Made by a program: the position numbers and the translations under genes. DNA of 64,000 nucleotides from Omphiscola glabra (Eukaryota > Mollusca > Gastropoda > Lymnaeidae). The DNA is taken from assembly GCA_964017045.1 (NCBI GenBank), contig OZ024796.1, positions 22,715,510 through 22,779,509 of the forward strand, read 5' to 3'. How positions within the stretch are numbered: position 1 is the stretch's first letter; each line of letters begins with the position of its first letter. The notes beneath the pieces are model-generated. The model saw only the letters and a list, made by a program, of their open reading frames with translations, was not told the origin of the DNA and ran no database searches. Shown here piece after piece: positions 24,284 to 36,261 of this stretch.

Positions 24284-24770
24284 TGGTTCGATTCTCGCTT
24301 GGGATCAAATATGTGTGTCATTTGTGTTATGCATACATATTATAAGTATAATGGCACTATTGAAATTTTATGATTTATTCTTAATGAGTTACTTTGTCAT
24401 GCATGAAGCCAGTAAACACGAATATTACCAATGACAGTTACAGATTGAATACAAAAATAAATGGTAGTAAGCGATTGCGCTGAGATTAAGGTATTGTGAT
24501 TTGATTCTCGCTCGGGTGACATGTGATCTTGTTTTGTTGGTTGATGTGTGCGTGTGACAGTGATTTAAACGAACCTGATTCTGATCTCCCCGACACAGCT
24601 TAGATAGCCTAGGAATCAAAGGAAAGCCAGGGGCACTAGGTTTTTTTTTAGTGATAACACTATCCAGACACAGCATCAATGGCGTCAATGCGGGTCGGAA
24701 ATTGCCAGCGTGATATTCCCACTTTTCTGATAACAAAAAAATAACCAAACAAAAAAACTTCTGCAAAGTT
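24284..24770. mobile_element. Dispersed repeat, copy 1 (possible tRNA-related SINE)
   Basis: This stretch is similar over several blocks to 58060-58930. Shared blocks include gattctcgcttgggat, catacatattataa, cacgaatatta, cagattgaata and aaatggt.g.aagcgattg. The phrase ggttcgattctcgc at 24286-24299 resembles a pol III B box, hinting at a tRNA-derived SINE. Classification is uncertain. Confidence 0.45.
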
Positions 24771-24789
24771 TTACTCTCAGTTTCAGACT

Positions 24790-24915
24790 TATCTATTAAT
24801 TTATTTATGTGATACTTATCAATGCATATATATTTGTGTAAATGTGATACTCATCAATGCATATATATTTGTGTAAATGTGATACTCATCAATGTAATAT
24901 TTGTGTAAACGGGTC
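24790..24915. repeat. ~40-bp repeat, 3 copies
   Basis: The unit contains gtgatactcatcaatgcata followed by tatatttgtgtaaa. Confidence 0.7.
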
Positions 24916-25065
24916 TGATTTTGATGTTTCGTTATTTCTCCCAATCACATTTTTGTCCTGTAAATGTTGGTTCCCTCTACTGATATTCATTTTGTAATAG
25001 TAATAAACATTTATATGTAATTACAATTAAAATTAAGGTTAATAAAAAAAAGTTTTTCTGTGACG

Positions 25066-25485
25066 TTTCTTCTTTTGACTTTTCTTCTTTTGACTTTGCT
25101 TCCTTTGACTTTGCTTCCTTTGACTTTGCTTCCTTTGACTTTTCTTCATTTGACTTTTCTTCCTTTGACTTTTCTTCTTTTGACTTTTCTTCTTTTGACG
25201 TTGCTTCCTTTGCCTTTTCTTCCTTTGACTTTCCTTCCTTTGACTTTTCTTCCTTTGACTTTGCTTCCTTTGACTTTTCTTCCTTTGACTTTTCTTCCTT
25301 TGACTTTTCTTCCTTTTGACTTTTCTTCCTTTGACTTTGCTTCCTTTGACTTTGCTTCCTTTGACTTTTCTTCCTTTGACTTTTCTTCTTTTGACTTTTC
25401 TTCCTTTGACTTTCCTTCCATTGACTTTTCTTTCTTTGACTTTGCTTCGTTTGACTTTTCTTCCTTTGACTTTCCTTCCAGTGCA
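25066..25485. repeat. 15-bp pyrimidine-rich minisatellite, about 28 copies
   Basis: The unit is cctttgacttttctt, with cttttgac and tttgctt variants. Because 15 is a multiple of three, the minus strand reads as Lys/Ser/Glu-rich (KSKEE) and the plus strand as a Leu/Thr/Phe repeat. One extra T near 25315 shifts phase. The array is strongly strand-asymmetric, with purines on the minus strand. Confidence 0.92.
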
Positions 25486-25773
25486 CTGTTCTTCTTACAA
25501 TCTTAAGCCCATGGTCCGGTATTTCAAGATGTCGCTTGCGTTAATAAATCACTTATGCCGTATCAGTTTTTACAAAGGATCTAGTTTTAGCTTTAACTTT
25601 GATGGCTGTATCATCGCCCAACATAGACGGGGATATTTGAGGATGTTTGTTTGTATAAAGATTATGATAGCTCGGGGGCCAATCGATGCAGCATGGCGTA
25701 GAGGGGACCACAGTCTCAACGTATTGATACACTTGGGGGTTTGGCTGTGCTGGTTAAACTTGCACAAGACATC

Positions 25774-25813
25774 ATGTTGCCCTGGTGCCTCCTGCTGATC
25801 GTGTCTATTGTAG
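25774..25813 (+). CDS. CE4 exon 1, signal peptide
   Basis: The ATG at 25774 opens 13 codons reading MLPWCLLLIVSIV, a strong hydrophobic signal core. One base (G) follows before a GTAAGA donor at 25814. That G joins AT at 27507 to make an Asp codon in the lectin exon's frame. The 1.7-kb intron is almost wholly filled by three minisatellites (25840-27130). Confidence 0.82.
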
Positions 25814-25839
25814 GTAAGAAATTAATGGAGTAAAGTAAG

Positions 25840-26060
25840 TTGAATTACCCTGATGGTAATATATGTACCTGATACACTGGTAAAGTGATAGCTGAATTAC
25901 CCCGATGGTAATATATGTACTTGATACACAGGTAAAGTGATAGTTGAATTACCCTGATCGTAATATATGTGCCTGATACACAGGTAAAGTGATAGCTGAA
26001 TTACCCTGATGGTAATATATGTACTTGATACACAGGTAAAGTGATAGTTGAATTACCTTG
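25840..26060. repeat. ~51-bp minisatellite, about 4.3 copies
   Basis: The unit contains gaattaccctgatggtaata, then tatgtac(c/t)tgatacacaggtaaagtgatag. It starts just after the CE4 exon 1 donor. Confidence 0.85.
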
Positions 26061-26336
26061 TAGGTGTTGCATTTTAAAAGACCTAATTTTCAAATATTGT
26101 TTTTGCTCTTCTCTTTTATTTAAAAAAAATAACTTTTGAATTAATGGTCCTAACTGCTTGAAAAATATTGTACTTAAATATTGTAGACTTTGGAGCAAAT
26201 ACACAAATTCCTGGACTTCTCTGTAGATTAATTTTAGAAAATTTGGTCATTAAAATGGCACTTTTTCAAAATGTAAACAAATCCGTTTTTGGTCGATTTT
26301 CAGCAAATTTGTAAATCGATTTTTTTAAATTTATTG

Positions 26337-26699
26337 AGATATCTACATAAAACAAGTGGCCTATATCTACATAAGACAAGTGACCCATATCTACATAAGA
26401 CAAGTAACCCATATCTACATAAAACAAGTGTCCTATATCTACATAAGACAAGTGACCTTTATCTACATAAGACAAGTGTCTTATATCTACATAAAACAAG
26501 TGTCCTATATCTACATAAAACAAGTGTCCTATATCTACATAAGACAAGTGACCTATATCTACATAAGACAAGTGACCTATATCTACATAAGACAAGTGAC
26601 CTATATCTACATAAGACAAGTGACCTATATCTACATAAGACAAGTGACCTTTATCTACATAAGACAAGTGGCCTCTATCTGTATAGGACAAGTGGCCTA
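26337..26699. repeat. 21-bp minisatellite, about 17 copies
   Basis: The unit is tatctacataagacaagtga plus a variable base. It is open in several frames on both strands; those frames are artefacts. Confidence 0.92.
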
Positions 26700-26827
26700 T
26701 ATCTTAGAATAACAAGGTCTAAGGTGCAACTCACCACAAATATCTGCTAGAGATCATTCCAGTTTGAACTACTGACTTCATCAGGTGGGTTCTTTAATGT
26801 CATATTTAGTCAAGGGTATTACCTGAC

Positions 26828-27130
26828 AGGAAACTAACTGACCACACGTAATGAAACTAACCGACCACATGGTAATGAGAATAAATGACCACATGGTAAT
26901 GAAACTAACTGACCACATGGTAATGAAACTAACTGACCACATGTAATGAAACTAACCGACCACATGGTAATGAGACTAACTGACCACATGGTAATGAAAC
27001 TAACTGACCACATGGTACTGAGACTAACTGACCACATGGTAATGAAACTAACTGACCACATGGTAATGAAAATAACTGACCACACGATTATGGAACTAAA
27101 CTGACCACATGATAATGAAACTAACTGACC
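26828..27130. repeat. ~24-bp minisatellite, about 12 copies
   Basis: The unit is gaaactaactgaccacatgg plus taat, with a 23-bp variant lacking one G. Confidence 0.9.
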
Positions 27131-27506
27131 ACGCTATTATAAAAAAAAACTAACTTACCACACTATTATGAAACTAAATGAAAAAACAACTTTATAAATA
27201 TAATGAATGCCACCGACGACACTGCTATGAAATGACTTGGCCCAGGGCTCATGAAACCGGTGTCTAACACTGAATGTGACTTACTGAATGTTACTTACTG
27301 AATGTGACTGACTGAATTCATAACGATGAAATTCACGTCATAATGGCGCTTGTAGAAAGACCCGCATTGAGAGCGAAAAAATGCCACAGGGCATACCACC
27401 TGGATGTACACATATTGCTTTTACAAATCTTTCGTAGCGCTTTAACCATAAAAACAAGCTACACTTTCAATCCTGACCTGAACCTTTCTTTGAACATTTC
27501 ATACAG

Positions 27507-30500
27507 ATGACGTTGTCTCGCCGACTCCCCCGGGAAGGTACGATGAAATCACCGCTGCGGGACGCAAGTTCTGGTTGTACAACGACAAGGTCACCTTCCA
27601 GCAGGCCAAAGTGAATTGTGCCGCCAACGGCCACAGCCTTGCCCTGTTCGAGTCCAAACAAGAGTACCTCGCTGTCCACGCAGTACTGACAGGATTTTTA
27701 AAGGCTTACCGCCCTCCGCCGCACGACATGACCGAGATCTGGATTGATCTGAAACTGGTGTATCACAACGGTATGAACTACGTACCGGCGTGGAACGACG
27801 GGACGTTGCTGCGTGACGAGTGGGACCCCACGGAGCCCAACGAAAGCTGCGCGGGCACGTCCCCCGAGTGTTGCACTAGGATGATGTGGGCCCCGGGGTA
27901 CGACGTGTATTGCCATCTACGAGATCAGAAATGCTCGTCTGCCCATCACTACCTGTGCAAGCTCAGAAGTCCGTGTGCCACCAGCGGCTGCTCCCAGGCG
28001 TGCTCGGAGAACGACAACGGCTTCACGTGCACATGCGGCTCGGGTTACCGACTGAGCCAAGATCAGCGCACGTGCGAGGATAACGATGAGTGCGCCCAGT
28101 TGTCCCATCCGTGCACGGGCGCCAAAGGCGTCTGCGTCAACACGGCGGGATCCTTCGTGTGCCAGTGCAGCAGTGGCTACGATTTAGACCCGGATAGTCA
28201 GACCTGTCGAGATATTGACGAGTGCGAGAGATATCCCAGTGGGTGTGCCTATAATTGTACAAACACGGACGGTTTTTTCATATGTGAGTGCTACATTGGA
28301 TTCGAGAAAAAACCTGGCAGTCAAACCTGTAGGGATATTGACGAGTGTAAGAAATACCCCAATCTGTGCGAGTATAATTGCACCAACACAGAGGGATCCT
28401 TCATATGTGGGTGCCGCGACGGACACGAGCTACAGCCAGATGGCCATTCTTGTCGAGATGTGGACGAGTGCCAGAGATATCCCGGTCGCTGTGGGTATAA
28501 CTGTACAAACACGGACGGTGCTTTTCATTGTGGATGTGATAATGGCTACGAGCTAGACGCAGACGGGCGCACATGTCAAGATATAGACGAGTGTAACCAC
28601 TCGTTTAATCCCTGCGATGGCCTGTGTACCAACACAGCCGGACACTACGTGTGTCAGTGCCACGATGGATACGAACTGCAACCTAATGACCACACGTGCC
28701 GAGACGTCGACGAGTGTCGCAAAAATACAAGTGTCTGTGACCAAAACTGTGCCAACACGCCAGGCTCCTTCACCTGTACGTGTTGGGATGGTTACCTTCT
28801 CGATAATGACCATAAAATATGCATTGATATCGATGAATGTCATGCACTACATTACAGGTGTTCACAGAATTGTTCTAATTCACCCGGATCTTACAGGTGT
28901 GAATGTTACCTAGGCTACAACCTGGAAACTGATAATGTCACGTGTCAAGATATAGACGAGTGTGTGTCTAGTCCATGTCAATATCACTGTAACAACACGG
29001 CTGGTTCATACCATTGTACATGTCCAACAGGACACATCTTGTCTACTAACGGTAAAACTTGTCTAGATATAGACGAGTGTTTGTCTAGTCCATGTCAATA
29101 TCACTGTAACAACACGGCTGGTTCATACCATTGTACATGTCCTACAGGACACATCTTGTCTACTAACGGTAAAACTTGTCTAGATATAGACGAGTGTGTG
29201 TCTAGTCCATGTCAATATCACTGTAACAACACGGCTGGTTCATACCATTGTACATGTCCTACGGGACACATCTTGTCTACTAACGGTAAAACTTGTCTAG
29301 ATATAGACGAGTGTGTTTCTAGTCCATGTCAATATCACTGTAACAACACGGCTGGTTCATACCATTGTACATGTCCTACAGGACACATCTTGTCTACTAA
29401 CGGTACAACTTGTCTGGATATAGACGAGTGTGTGTCTAGTCCATGTCAATATCACTGTAACAACACGGCTGGTTCATACCATTGTACATGTCCTACAGGA
29501 CACATCTTGTCTATTAACGGTAAAACTTGTCTAGATATAGACGAGTGTGTTTCTAGTCCATGTCAATATCACTGTAACAACACGGCTGGTTCATACCATT
29601 GTACATGTCCTACAGGACACATCTTGTCTACTAACGTTACAACTTGTCTGGATATAGACGAGTGTGTGTCTAGTCCATGTCAATATCACTGTAACAACAC
29701 GGCTGGTTCATACCATTGTACATGTCCTACAGGACACATCTTGTCTACTAACGGTACAACTTGTCTGGATATAGACGAGTGTTTGTCTAGTCCATGTCAA
29801 TATCACTGTAACAACACGGCTGGTTCATACCATTGTACATGTCCTACAGGACACATCTTGTCTATTAACGGTAAAACTTGTCTAGATATAGACGAGTGTG
29901 TTTCTAGTCCATGTCAATATCACTGTAACAACACGGCTGGTTCATACCATTGTATATGTCCTACAGGACACATCTTGTCTACTAACGGTAAAACTTGTCT
30001 AGATATAGACGAGTGTGTGTCTAGTCCATGTCAATATCACTGTAACAACACGGCTGGTTCATACCATTGTACATGTCCTACAGGACACATCTTGTCTACT
30101 AACGTTACAACTTGTCTGGATATAGACGAGTGTTTGTCTAGTCCATGTCAATATCACTGTAACAACACGGCTGGTTCATACCATTGTACATGTCCTACAG
30201 GACACATCTTGTCTACTAACGGTACAACTTGTTTAGATATAGACGAGTGTTTGTCTAGTCCATGTCAATATCACTGTAACAACACAGCTGGTTCATACAA
30301 TTGTATATGTCCTACAGGACACACATTGTCAACTAACGGTACAAATTGTCTAGATATAGACGAATGTCAAGATGCCATACGGTGTCCAGGTGCTTGTACT
30401 AACACGGTAGGTTCTTATTTCTGTGGATGTCACCATGGTTACAAAGACATCAACAAACTTTGTGTGGATGTGGATGAATGTGTGGACGGCCTACACAACT

Positions 30501-31154
30501 GTTCACACATGTCACAACTTTGACGGTGGCTACAACTGTTCATGTCACCAGGGCTACACGGCTCCATATGACAACATATATGAATGTCAAGACATCGACG
30601 AATGTCACGATGACAACTTAACTTGTCAACACAACTGTACCAACACCAACGGCTTTTACTACTGTACATGTAACAAAGGTTACACCCTCGGCAGTGATAA
30701 CAGATCGTGTCATGACATCGACGAATGCCAACTAAATACGACGATATGTGGACATTTCTGTAACAACGCCCAAGGATCTTTCTACTGCTCGTGCCCAAAG
30801 GGATTCAAACTGGACGAAGACGGATATTCTTGCGTCAAGAGATTCGTCCACAGGTTGTGTCCGTACTCTTGCAGCACGGGAGCCGGCTTGAAAAGCACAG
30901 CCCAAACCAGGCAGATGGCTATCCTGGAGATGAAGAGGGAGCTTCTCGTGCTCTCCAAGAACACGTCGTCGTACTCGAGGAGCAGGACGAGCGTCCACGA
31001 CAGGCGCGGATCAAACCAGACCATCGGCATCTCAGGGATAGCCATCGTTGTGCTGGTGCTGGCGTTCATCGTCCTGCCAGATCTCTTTTCGGCCATTCAC
31101 TTTCTGGTCAGCCTGCTCACCAGGAAAGACGACCCCGTCCCCCAAATGCTTTGA
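27507..31154 (+). CDS. CE4: CTLD - 24 EGF - transmembrane receptor (frameshift at ~30508)
   Basis: This main exon follows the acceptor AG at 27505-27506 and encodes the largest family member. The CTLD (to about 27960) has FWLYN, IWIDL, TEPNESC, HLRDQKC and HYLC. About 24 EGFs follow: eight diverse, twelve near-identical 117-bp units (28949-30352), and four shared with CE1-CE3. The end has a CPYSCS motif, a SRSRTSVHDRR stretch, one helix and a tail to TGA 31152-31154. The lectin frame stops near 30521 because the CE4 sequence has ttcacacatg where CE3 has ttcacacacatg. That is a 2-nt loss in a CA tract within EGF 22, and the last frame resumes immediately. Such a dinucleotide-tract loss is a common sequencing error, so the gene may be intact. 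If real, the product would end without its transmembrane anchor. Confidence 0.86.
28949..30352 (+). repeat. Coding tandem array: 12 EGF units of 117 bp
   Basis: Twelve consecutive 39-codon units each encode one calcium-binding EGF domain (DIDEC[VL]SSPC ... TGHILST ... TCL). They differ at few positions: V/L after DEC, ST/SI, NGKT/NGTT/NVTT, and silent gtgtct/gtttct and ctagat/ctggat. Variants recur in a pattern suggesting duplication of blocks of three or four units. CE1 has one unit of this type, CE3 two and CE2 three. Confidence 0.95.
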
Positions 31155-31233
31155 CTAATCATGATGTCCTAGATACAACGCCTTGAATCTGACGGATGTT
31201 GGCATAAAACAACTTTTATAGAATTAAGCTGCT

Positions 31234-31239
31234 AATAAA
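31234..31239 (+). terminator. Polyadenylation signal of CE4
   Basis: An AATAAA hexamer lies 80 bases after the CE4 stop codon. Confidence 0.5.
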
Positions 31240-31304
31240 AATAATCATGTTTCTCTACAAAACAAATATTTTAACACTTGGTTGATGACACAATTTTTGT
31301 TATA

Positions 31305-31904
31305 TGTTGGACTTTGATAAATATTAATTTGATAAATAATATTTTGATAAATATAATTTTGATAAATATATTACTTTGAGAAATATATTACTTTGAGACA
31401 TATATAACTTCGATAAATATCACTTTGATAAATATTAATTTGATAAATATATTACTTTGATAAATATTAATTTGATAAGTATATTACTTTGATAAATATT
31501 ACGTGTAAAGAATACCTTGTGCTAAACGCAGTGGACTAGTGTTTATTGAGATATTGTTGCATTTTTGTATTAGTTTGTATAGAATTGTATTTATATAAAT
31601 AATTGATATATTAGTATGTTGCAGTACAAGTGTTCAAGTACCCTTTTTAAAATGGCGCGCATGCACAATCTAAAAAATAAAATGCAGCGCTGTTCCAAAG
31701 GGAACTGCATTGAGAATTATGGCATTTAATGATTCGTTTTATACACACAATTAAATGTTGACTTTTATGTCCAACCGCAAACATCTTTTGTTGGTGCATG
31801 TGTATAGAGATTACGACCACATCTTAACACGTCGTAAGACCGTGTCAACCAAAAATTTACTATAAAAGGTTGGTGTCGGTGTCGGCGGTAGTAATTAGCC
31901 GCAA
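31305..31904. other. AT-rich spacer
   Basis: Bases 31310-31500 are a degenerate tttgataaatatta repeat. The remainder shows no gene. Confidence 0.6.
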
Positions 31905-32735
31905 TGGAGTTTACCCACACTGTGACATATTAACCACACTGCAACAGTTTACTCACACTGCGACATATTAATCACACTGCGACATATTAATCACACTGCA
32001 ACAGTTTACTCACACTGTGACATATTAATCACACTGCAACAGTTTACTAACACTGTGACATATTAACCACACTGCGACAGTTTACTCACACTGTGACATA
32101 TTAATAACACTGCGACATATTAATCACACTGTGATATATTAACCACACTGCAACATTTTACTCACACTGTGACATATTAATCACACTGCAACAGTTTACT
32201 CACACTGTGACATATTAACCACACTGCGACAGTTTATTCACACTGTGACATATTAATCACACTGCAACAGTTTACTCACACTGTGACATATTAATCACAC
32301 TGCAACAGTTTACTCACACTGCGACATATTAATCACACTGTGACATATTAATCACACTGCAACAGTTTACTCACACTGCGACATATTAATCACACTGCAA
32401 CAGTTTACTCACACTGCAACAGTTTACTCACACTGCGACATATTAATCACACTGCAACAGTTTACTCACACTGCGACATATTAATCACACTGCAACAGTT
32501 TACTCACACTGCGACAGTTTACTCACACTGCGACAGTTTACTCACACTGCGACAGTTTACTCACACTGCGACATATTAATCACACTGCGACAGTTTACTC
32601 ACGCTGAGACATATTAATCACACTGCGACAGTTTACTCACACTGCAACAGTTTACTCACACTGCGACATATTAACCACACTGCAACAGTTTACTCACACT
32701 GCGACATATTAATCGCACTGTGACAGTTTAACCAA
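31905..32735. repeat. 19-bp minisatellite, about 43 copies
   Basis: Two unit types, cacactgcgacatattaat and cacactgcaacagtttact, alternate irregularly. Mixed runs point to repeated block duplications. Confidence 0.93.
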
Positions 32736-32899
32736 ACGCCATCCTGTTTTCAAGGTAGTGACAACAAGAATTATTGAATGGTAAGGGATGATAGGAAAGG
32801 TACTCTGTCATTGTTTGTGGAAAGGCTCTCTGTCATAGCTATACAAAAAAACTGTCAGCCTCCAATGACACTGTGTAACTGTTAGTGGTTTATTGTTCC

Positions 32900-33420
32900 T
32901 AACGGGTGCTGGGTGGCTAAGCGATCTAAACCGAGTCAAACCCAAGGCAAATACAGCAGTTGAATCCTCAGAAAAGGACTACAAAGCAACAACAACAACA
33001 AAAAAAACAACAACAACAATACCAATACCAACAGCCCAGTTGGATGGGAGTCGTTATCCTTAAATGGCAACTCCTCAAAGACAAGGCAAACTCTAAAACC
33101 GAACCCGGAGATGGAGTTTGACACGATGCAAATTCCGACAACAACTGTGACGTAGAACGCATAAAAGAGCACAGTGACCCCCCACCCCCAAAACACACAC
33201 AATGATTGTCATCTATTTCATCATTGTCCATTTCCAGTGGTCTTAAGTAAGTCTTGCCACTGGACCAAATAGGCAAGGACGAGAGAGTGAGGCTGACAAA
33301 TTGAGCAACTCTCTCTCACTAAAAACAAAATAAAGCTCAATTTAAGGCTTCTAACCAAGTCGAAAATTGCCTTGGTCACCTTCGCGTGCAAAGGACGAAC
33401 AAAAAACATTGTACTACACA
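32900..33420. other. Possible tRNA-derived SINE
   Basis: The phrase gggtggctaagcgatctaa (about 32910) resembles a pol III A box, and cagttgaatcctca (about 32957) resembles a B box. A CAA-rich stretch follows at 32988-33025. Spacing between boxes is near that of a tRNA, but no cloverleaf was confirmed. The rest has no recognised feature. Confidence 0.3.
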
Positions 33421-35612
33421 CAATTAAACGTTAACATTTCGTTTAAATTTTCTTTTTATTAAAAACCGATTTTCAAAAAAAGAAAAAAATAAAGTTTAAA
33501 TTGCTTGATAGTGCAATGATCGTGCTTTAATTGTGGAAATTCAATTGAAAATACGAATGCAAGATATATATAATGTGTGTGAGTATCATTTAAAATATAT
33601 TTAAAATAAAAGGAATACAATATACGGCCACCATTCACTTCACTTCACTTGAATCGTGTCACAGGCATTCAAACAATGGCCAATATATTTTTGTGTGTGT
33701 GTCATTTATTGCAAGGAGTAAGGAAAAAAAAATAAAAATAAATAAATCCGTCAATCAATAACATAAAACTTTTGAAAGGACTGAAATGCCCAAGAAAAGA
33801 GCGGTCTTAGCCACGCATGACAGCTCACCAGACTGAAAGAAAGTAACAGCACGAAGAACTCATTGGAGAAAATAACATTTGCATCGGGTAATTACAATTG
33901 GAAAAAAATTCGATCAGGTTAAGTTTAAGGGGAAGAAAAAACAAACATTGCTCATTTTAAAATGCTCGGCCGAACTGAAACAAATGCCACGTGTATAAAA
34001 AAACAAAACTACAACTCTGGTTGAGGTAAGACGTCTCAGAGAGTCTGACAAATGCTTGCCTTCGCTCGGGGACGGAAATGTACAAGAAACATGGACGACC
34101 TGAAAGAACAAAGCGCTTGAATTTATACTGGCTCCAAAACTTTATACAACCACGAGAATAATTGCTGTGGGTGTCTGTTGTAGCGTATTTCCAAGGTACG
34201 CACTTAGGATGTCCGATTTCACACCACGCAGGGCACTTACAGGAAATGACAAATGCGACACAACCGCCATTGCTGAATGCGCAACTTTGAGATCATGACG
34301 TGAACATAGATGGAAATATTTCATCAAGCGTGGAAAAAAAGTATGGATTTTGAGTGTGCTAGTAAATGATTGAATCAAAGAAACAAAGTGAATAAGATCA
34401 AATGATTGAATCAAAGAAAGGAAATGCATGTGATGAAATTATTGTATCAAGAACGATATGAATGAGATCAAATGATTGAATCAAGAACGAAATTATCAAA
34501 ATCATCAAGGAACGATGTCCAAGTAATGAAACACGTTTATAACACTTATTTATTTTAATAATTAGAAACGAAGCGGGGCACATCGTACACCTACCGCAGC
34601 AGGGCACATCATACATCTACCACAGCAGGGCACATCATACAAAAATCAATAGTGCACATCAGCGGGGCATATGCTAGACCGGGCACATCGTAAGTCTGAG
34701 ACAGAATACCCTACAGTGAGGGGGGTAAGATCTGATGCACTTTACAGTGGGTGAAGGAATTCGGACAGTGGAGTGCATAATTGTATGTAGAATTAAGACA
34801 GTGTCCTGTACAGTGAAAAAAAAAGGGGGGGGGGGTAAAAAAACCAAGAAATTCAAATGGTGAATACCTGGACGAACAGACCGTATCAAAAATAAGAACA
34901 CGAGCTCTGAATGGCGCCCTGAGTGGCGCTCTGAATGGCGCCTTGAGTGGCGCTCTGAATGGCGTATGGGTTTAGCTATTATAGACCTTAAGTCAAAATG
35001 CAGGAAGTGCAAGTTTCTTGTATGCAAAGTTTTTTTTGTCACTTCCTGCATCTCGCTTTGGCTCAATTCAAGTCTGGGTTGCAATACCATTTAAACCAAA
35101 CTGTATAAATGACTTAATGTCATTTCATTCAGACGTGGAGGAACAAAAATATGTGCAAACACAAGTGTTCTTTTCGTAAGTGCCAGAGAGACCATTGACC
35201 GGGCTTATGAAGTTCCTCCTGATCTAAGAATTCCTGAGAAGGTGATCAAACATGTAGCACAGCAATGTCAAAGCAGTGTAAATAAATAATGGCTCGTTTT
35301 ATGCACAAACATTCTTGAATACATTTGTATTATAATATGAGGCTTAGTTTCCATGGCGACGGTGATGACATAAAATTGGTGGGGTAACTTCAGTAAATTC
35401 TGGGTTTGCTCTGACAGAATGGCACGGGCAGTCGAGCGCGAGACAACTGTTGTGATGTTGTAATAGCAATACACACATTTCGGTGTTAAATTGTATTTCA
35501 GGCCATGATGAGTTTCGTAAAAAATATATCATTAGACATATTAGGTAATCGTGTGGAAAAATAATTTAATACATGAAAATATGTTTTACGCCTGGAGGAC
35601 TGAAGACAAACC
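33421..35612. other. CE5 upstream region (one arm of a segmental duplication)
   Basis: No coding exon was recognised. Blocks near 34130-34230, 34256-34300, 34570-34690 (gcagggcacatc repeat) and 35446-35480 have counterparts near 38896-39030, 39680-40110 and 41200-41230, upstream of CE6. A short repeat of ggcg(c)(c/t)tgaatggcgc type lies at 34905-34970. Confidence 0.5.
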
Positions 35613-35649
35613 ATGTATCGTGGAATACAATTACTTGTTACCTTTATAA
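35613..35649 (+). pseudogene. CE5 exon 1, signal peptide
   Basis: The ATG at 35613 opens MYRGIQLLVTFI, then one base (A) before a GTAAGT donor at 35650. The A joins TT at 36262, giving ICTSSRAYNIS, which parallels CE6 (ICMSTRAYNIS). The exon itself looks functional, but the downstream exon is disrupted, so it is listed with the pseudogene. Intron 35650-36261 has a short ctaaacggggctatt repeat at 35715-35805. Confidence 0.75.
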
Positions 35650-36261
35650 GTAAGTAGAATGGTTCCCTTTTCATTCATCATTTTTAAGTTAATATTTTAC
35701 GAGACACTCGGGGCTATTCCTAAACAGGGCTATTCATAAATGGGGAAATTCCAAAACGGTGTCATTTCTAAACCGGGGTATTTCTAAACGGGGCTATTTC
35801 TAAAATAACGTCTTGAACACGAAACTCTATTAATACATTCGTTTAATATCATTAAGATGAAACTTATTTGGATAATTTTAAACTAAGCAAAGATGTCTCA
35901 GTAATCAAATAAGAACCAGGGTATCATTTACCTTGTTAAACGTATCCTATATTCAAAGCCCTGACTTTATTTTTCATGTACAGATGTCAACCTAAATATA
36001 CTCAAGGGTACTTCGGACTTTAAACAAATGTATTAAAAAAAAAAAAGAAAATGAATGTATTAGATCAAAATATCTGAACATTTAAATATATCAACCTACC
36101 TTGAGATCGTATGGTTCAGGTCTAAGATAGCGACGTTAGGGAGACACATTCAATAATTATAACAGTTATAGTTTTCGATCGTGTTTGTCTGACGAACTCT
36201 AACCTTTATGACATCTAAGGTTAATATTACATAATTGATGCATATTACTTTATTCTATTAG

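Noticed and set aside
24977..25506. Lys/Glu/Ser-rich and Leu-rich open frames on opposite strands
   Set aside because: Both are readings of the same 15-bp pyrimidine repeat, with no splice or domain support.
31905..32735. CRISPR-like array
   Set aside because: Units are directly adjacent with no unique spacers, and the genome is eukaryotic. It is a minisatellite, as are the other arrays.
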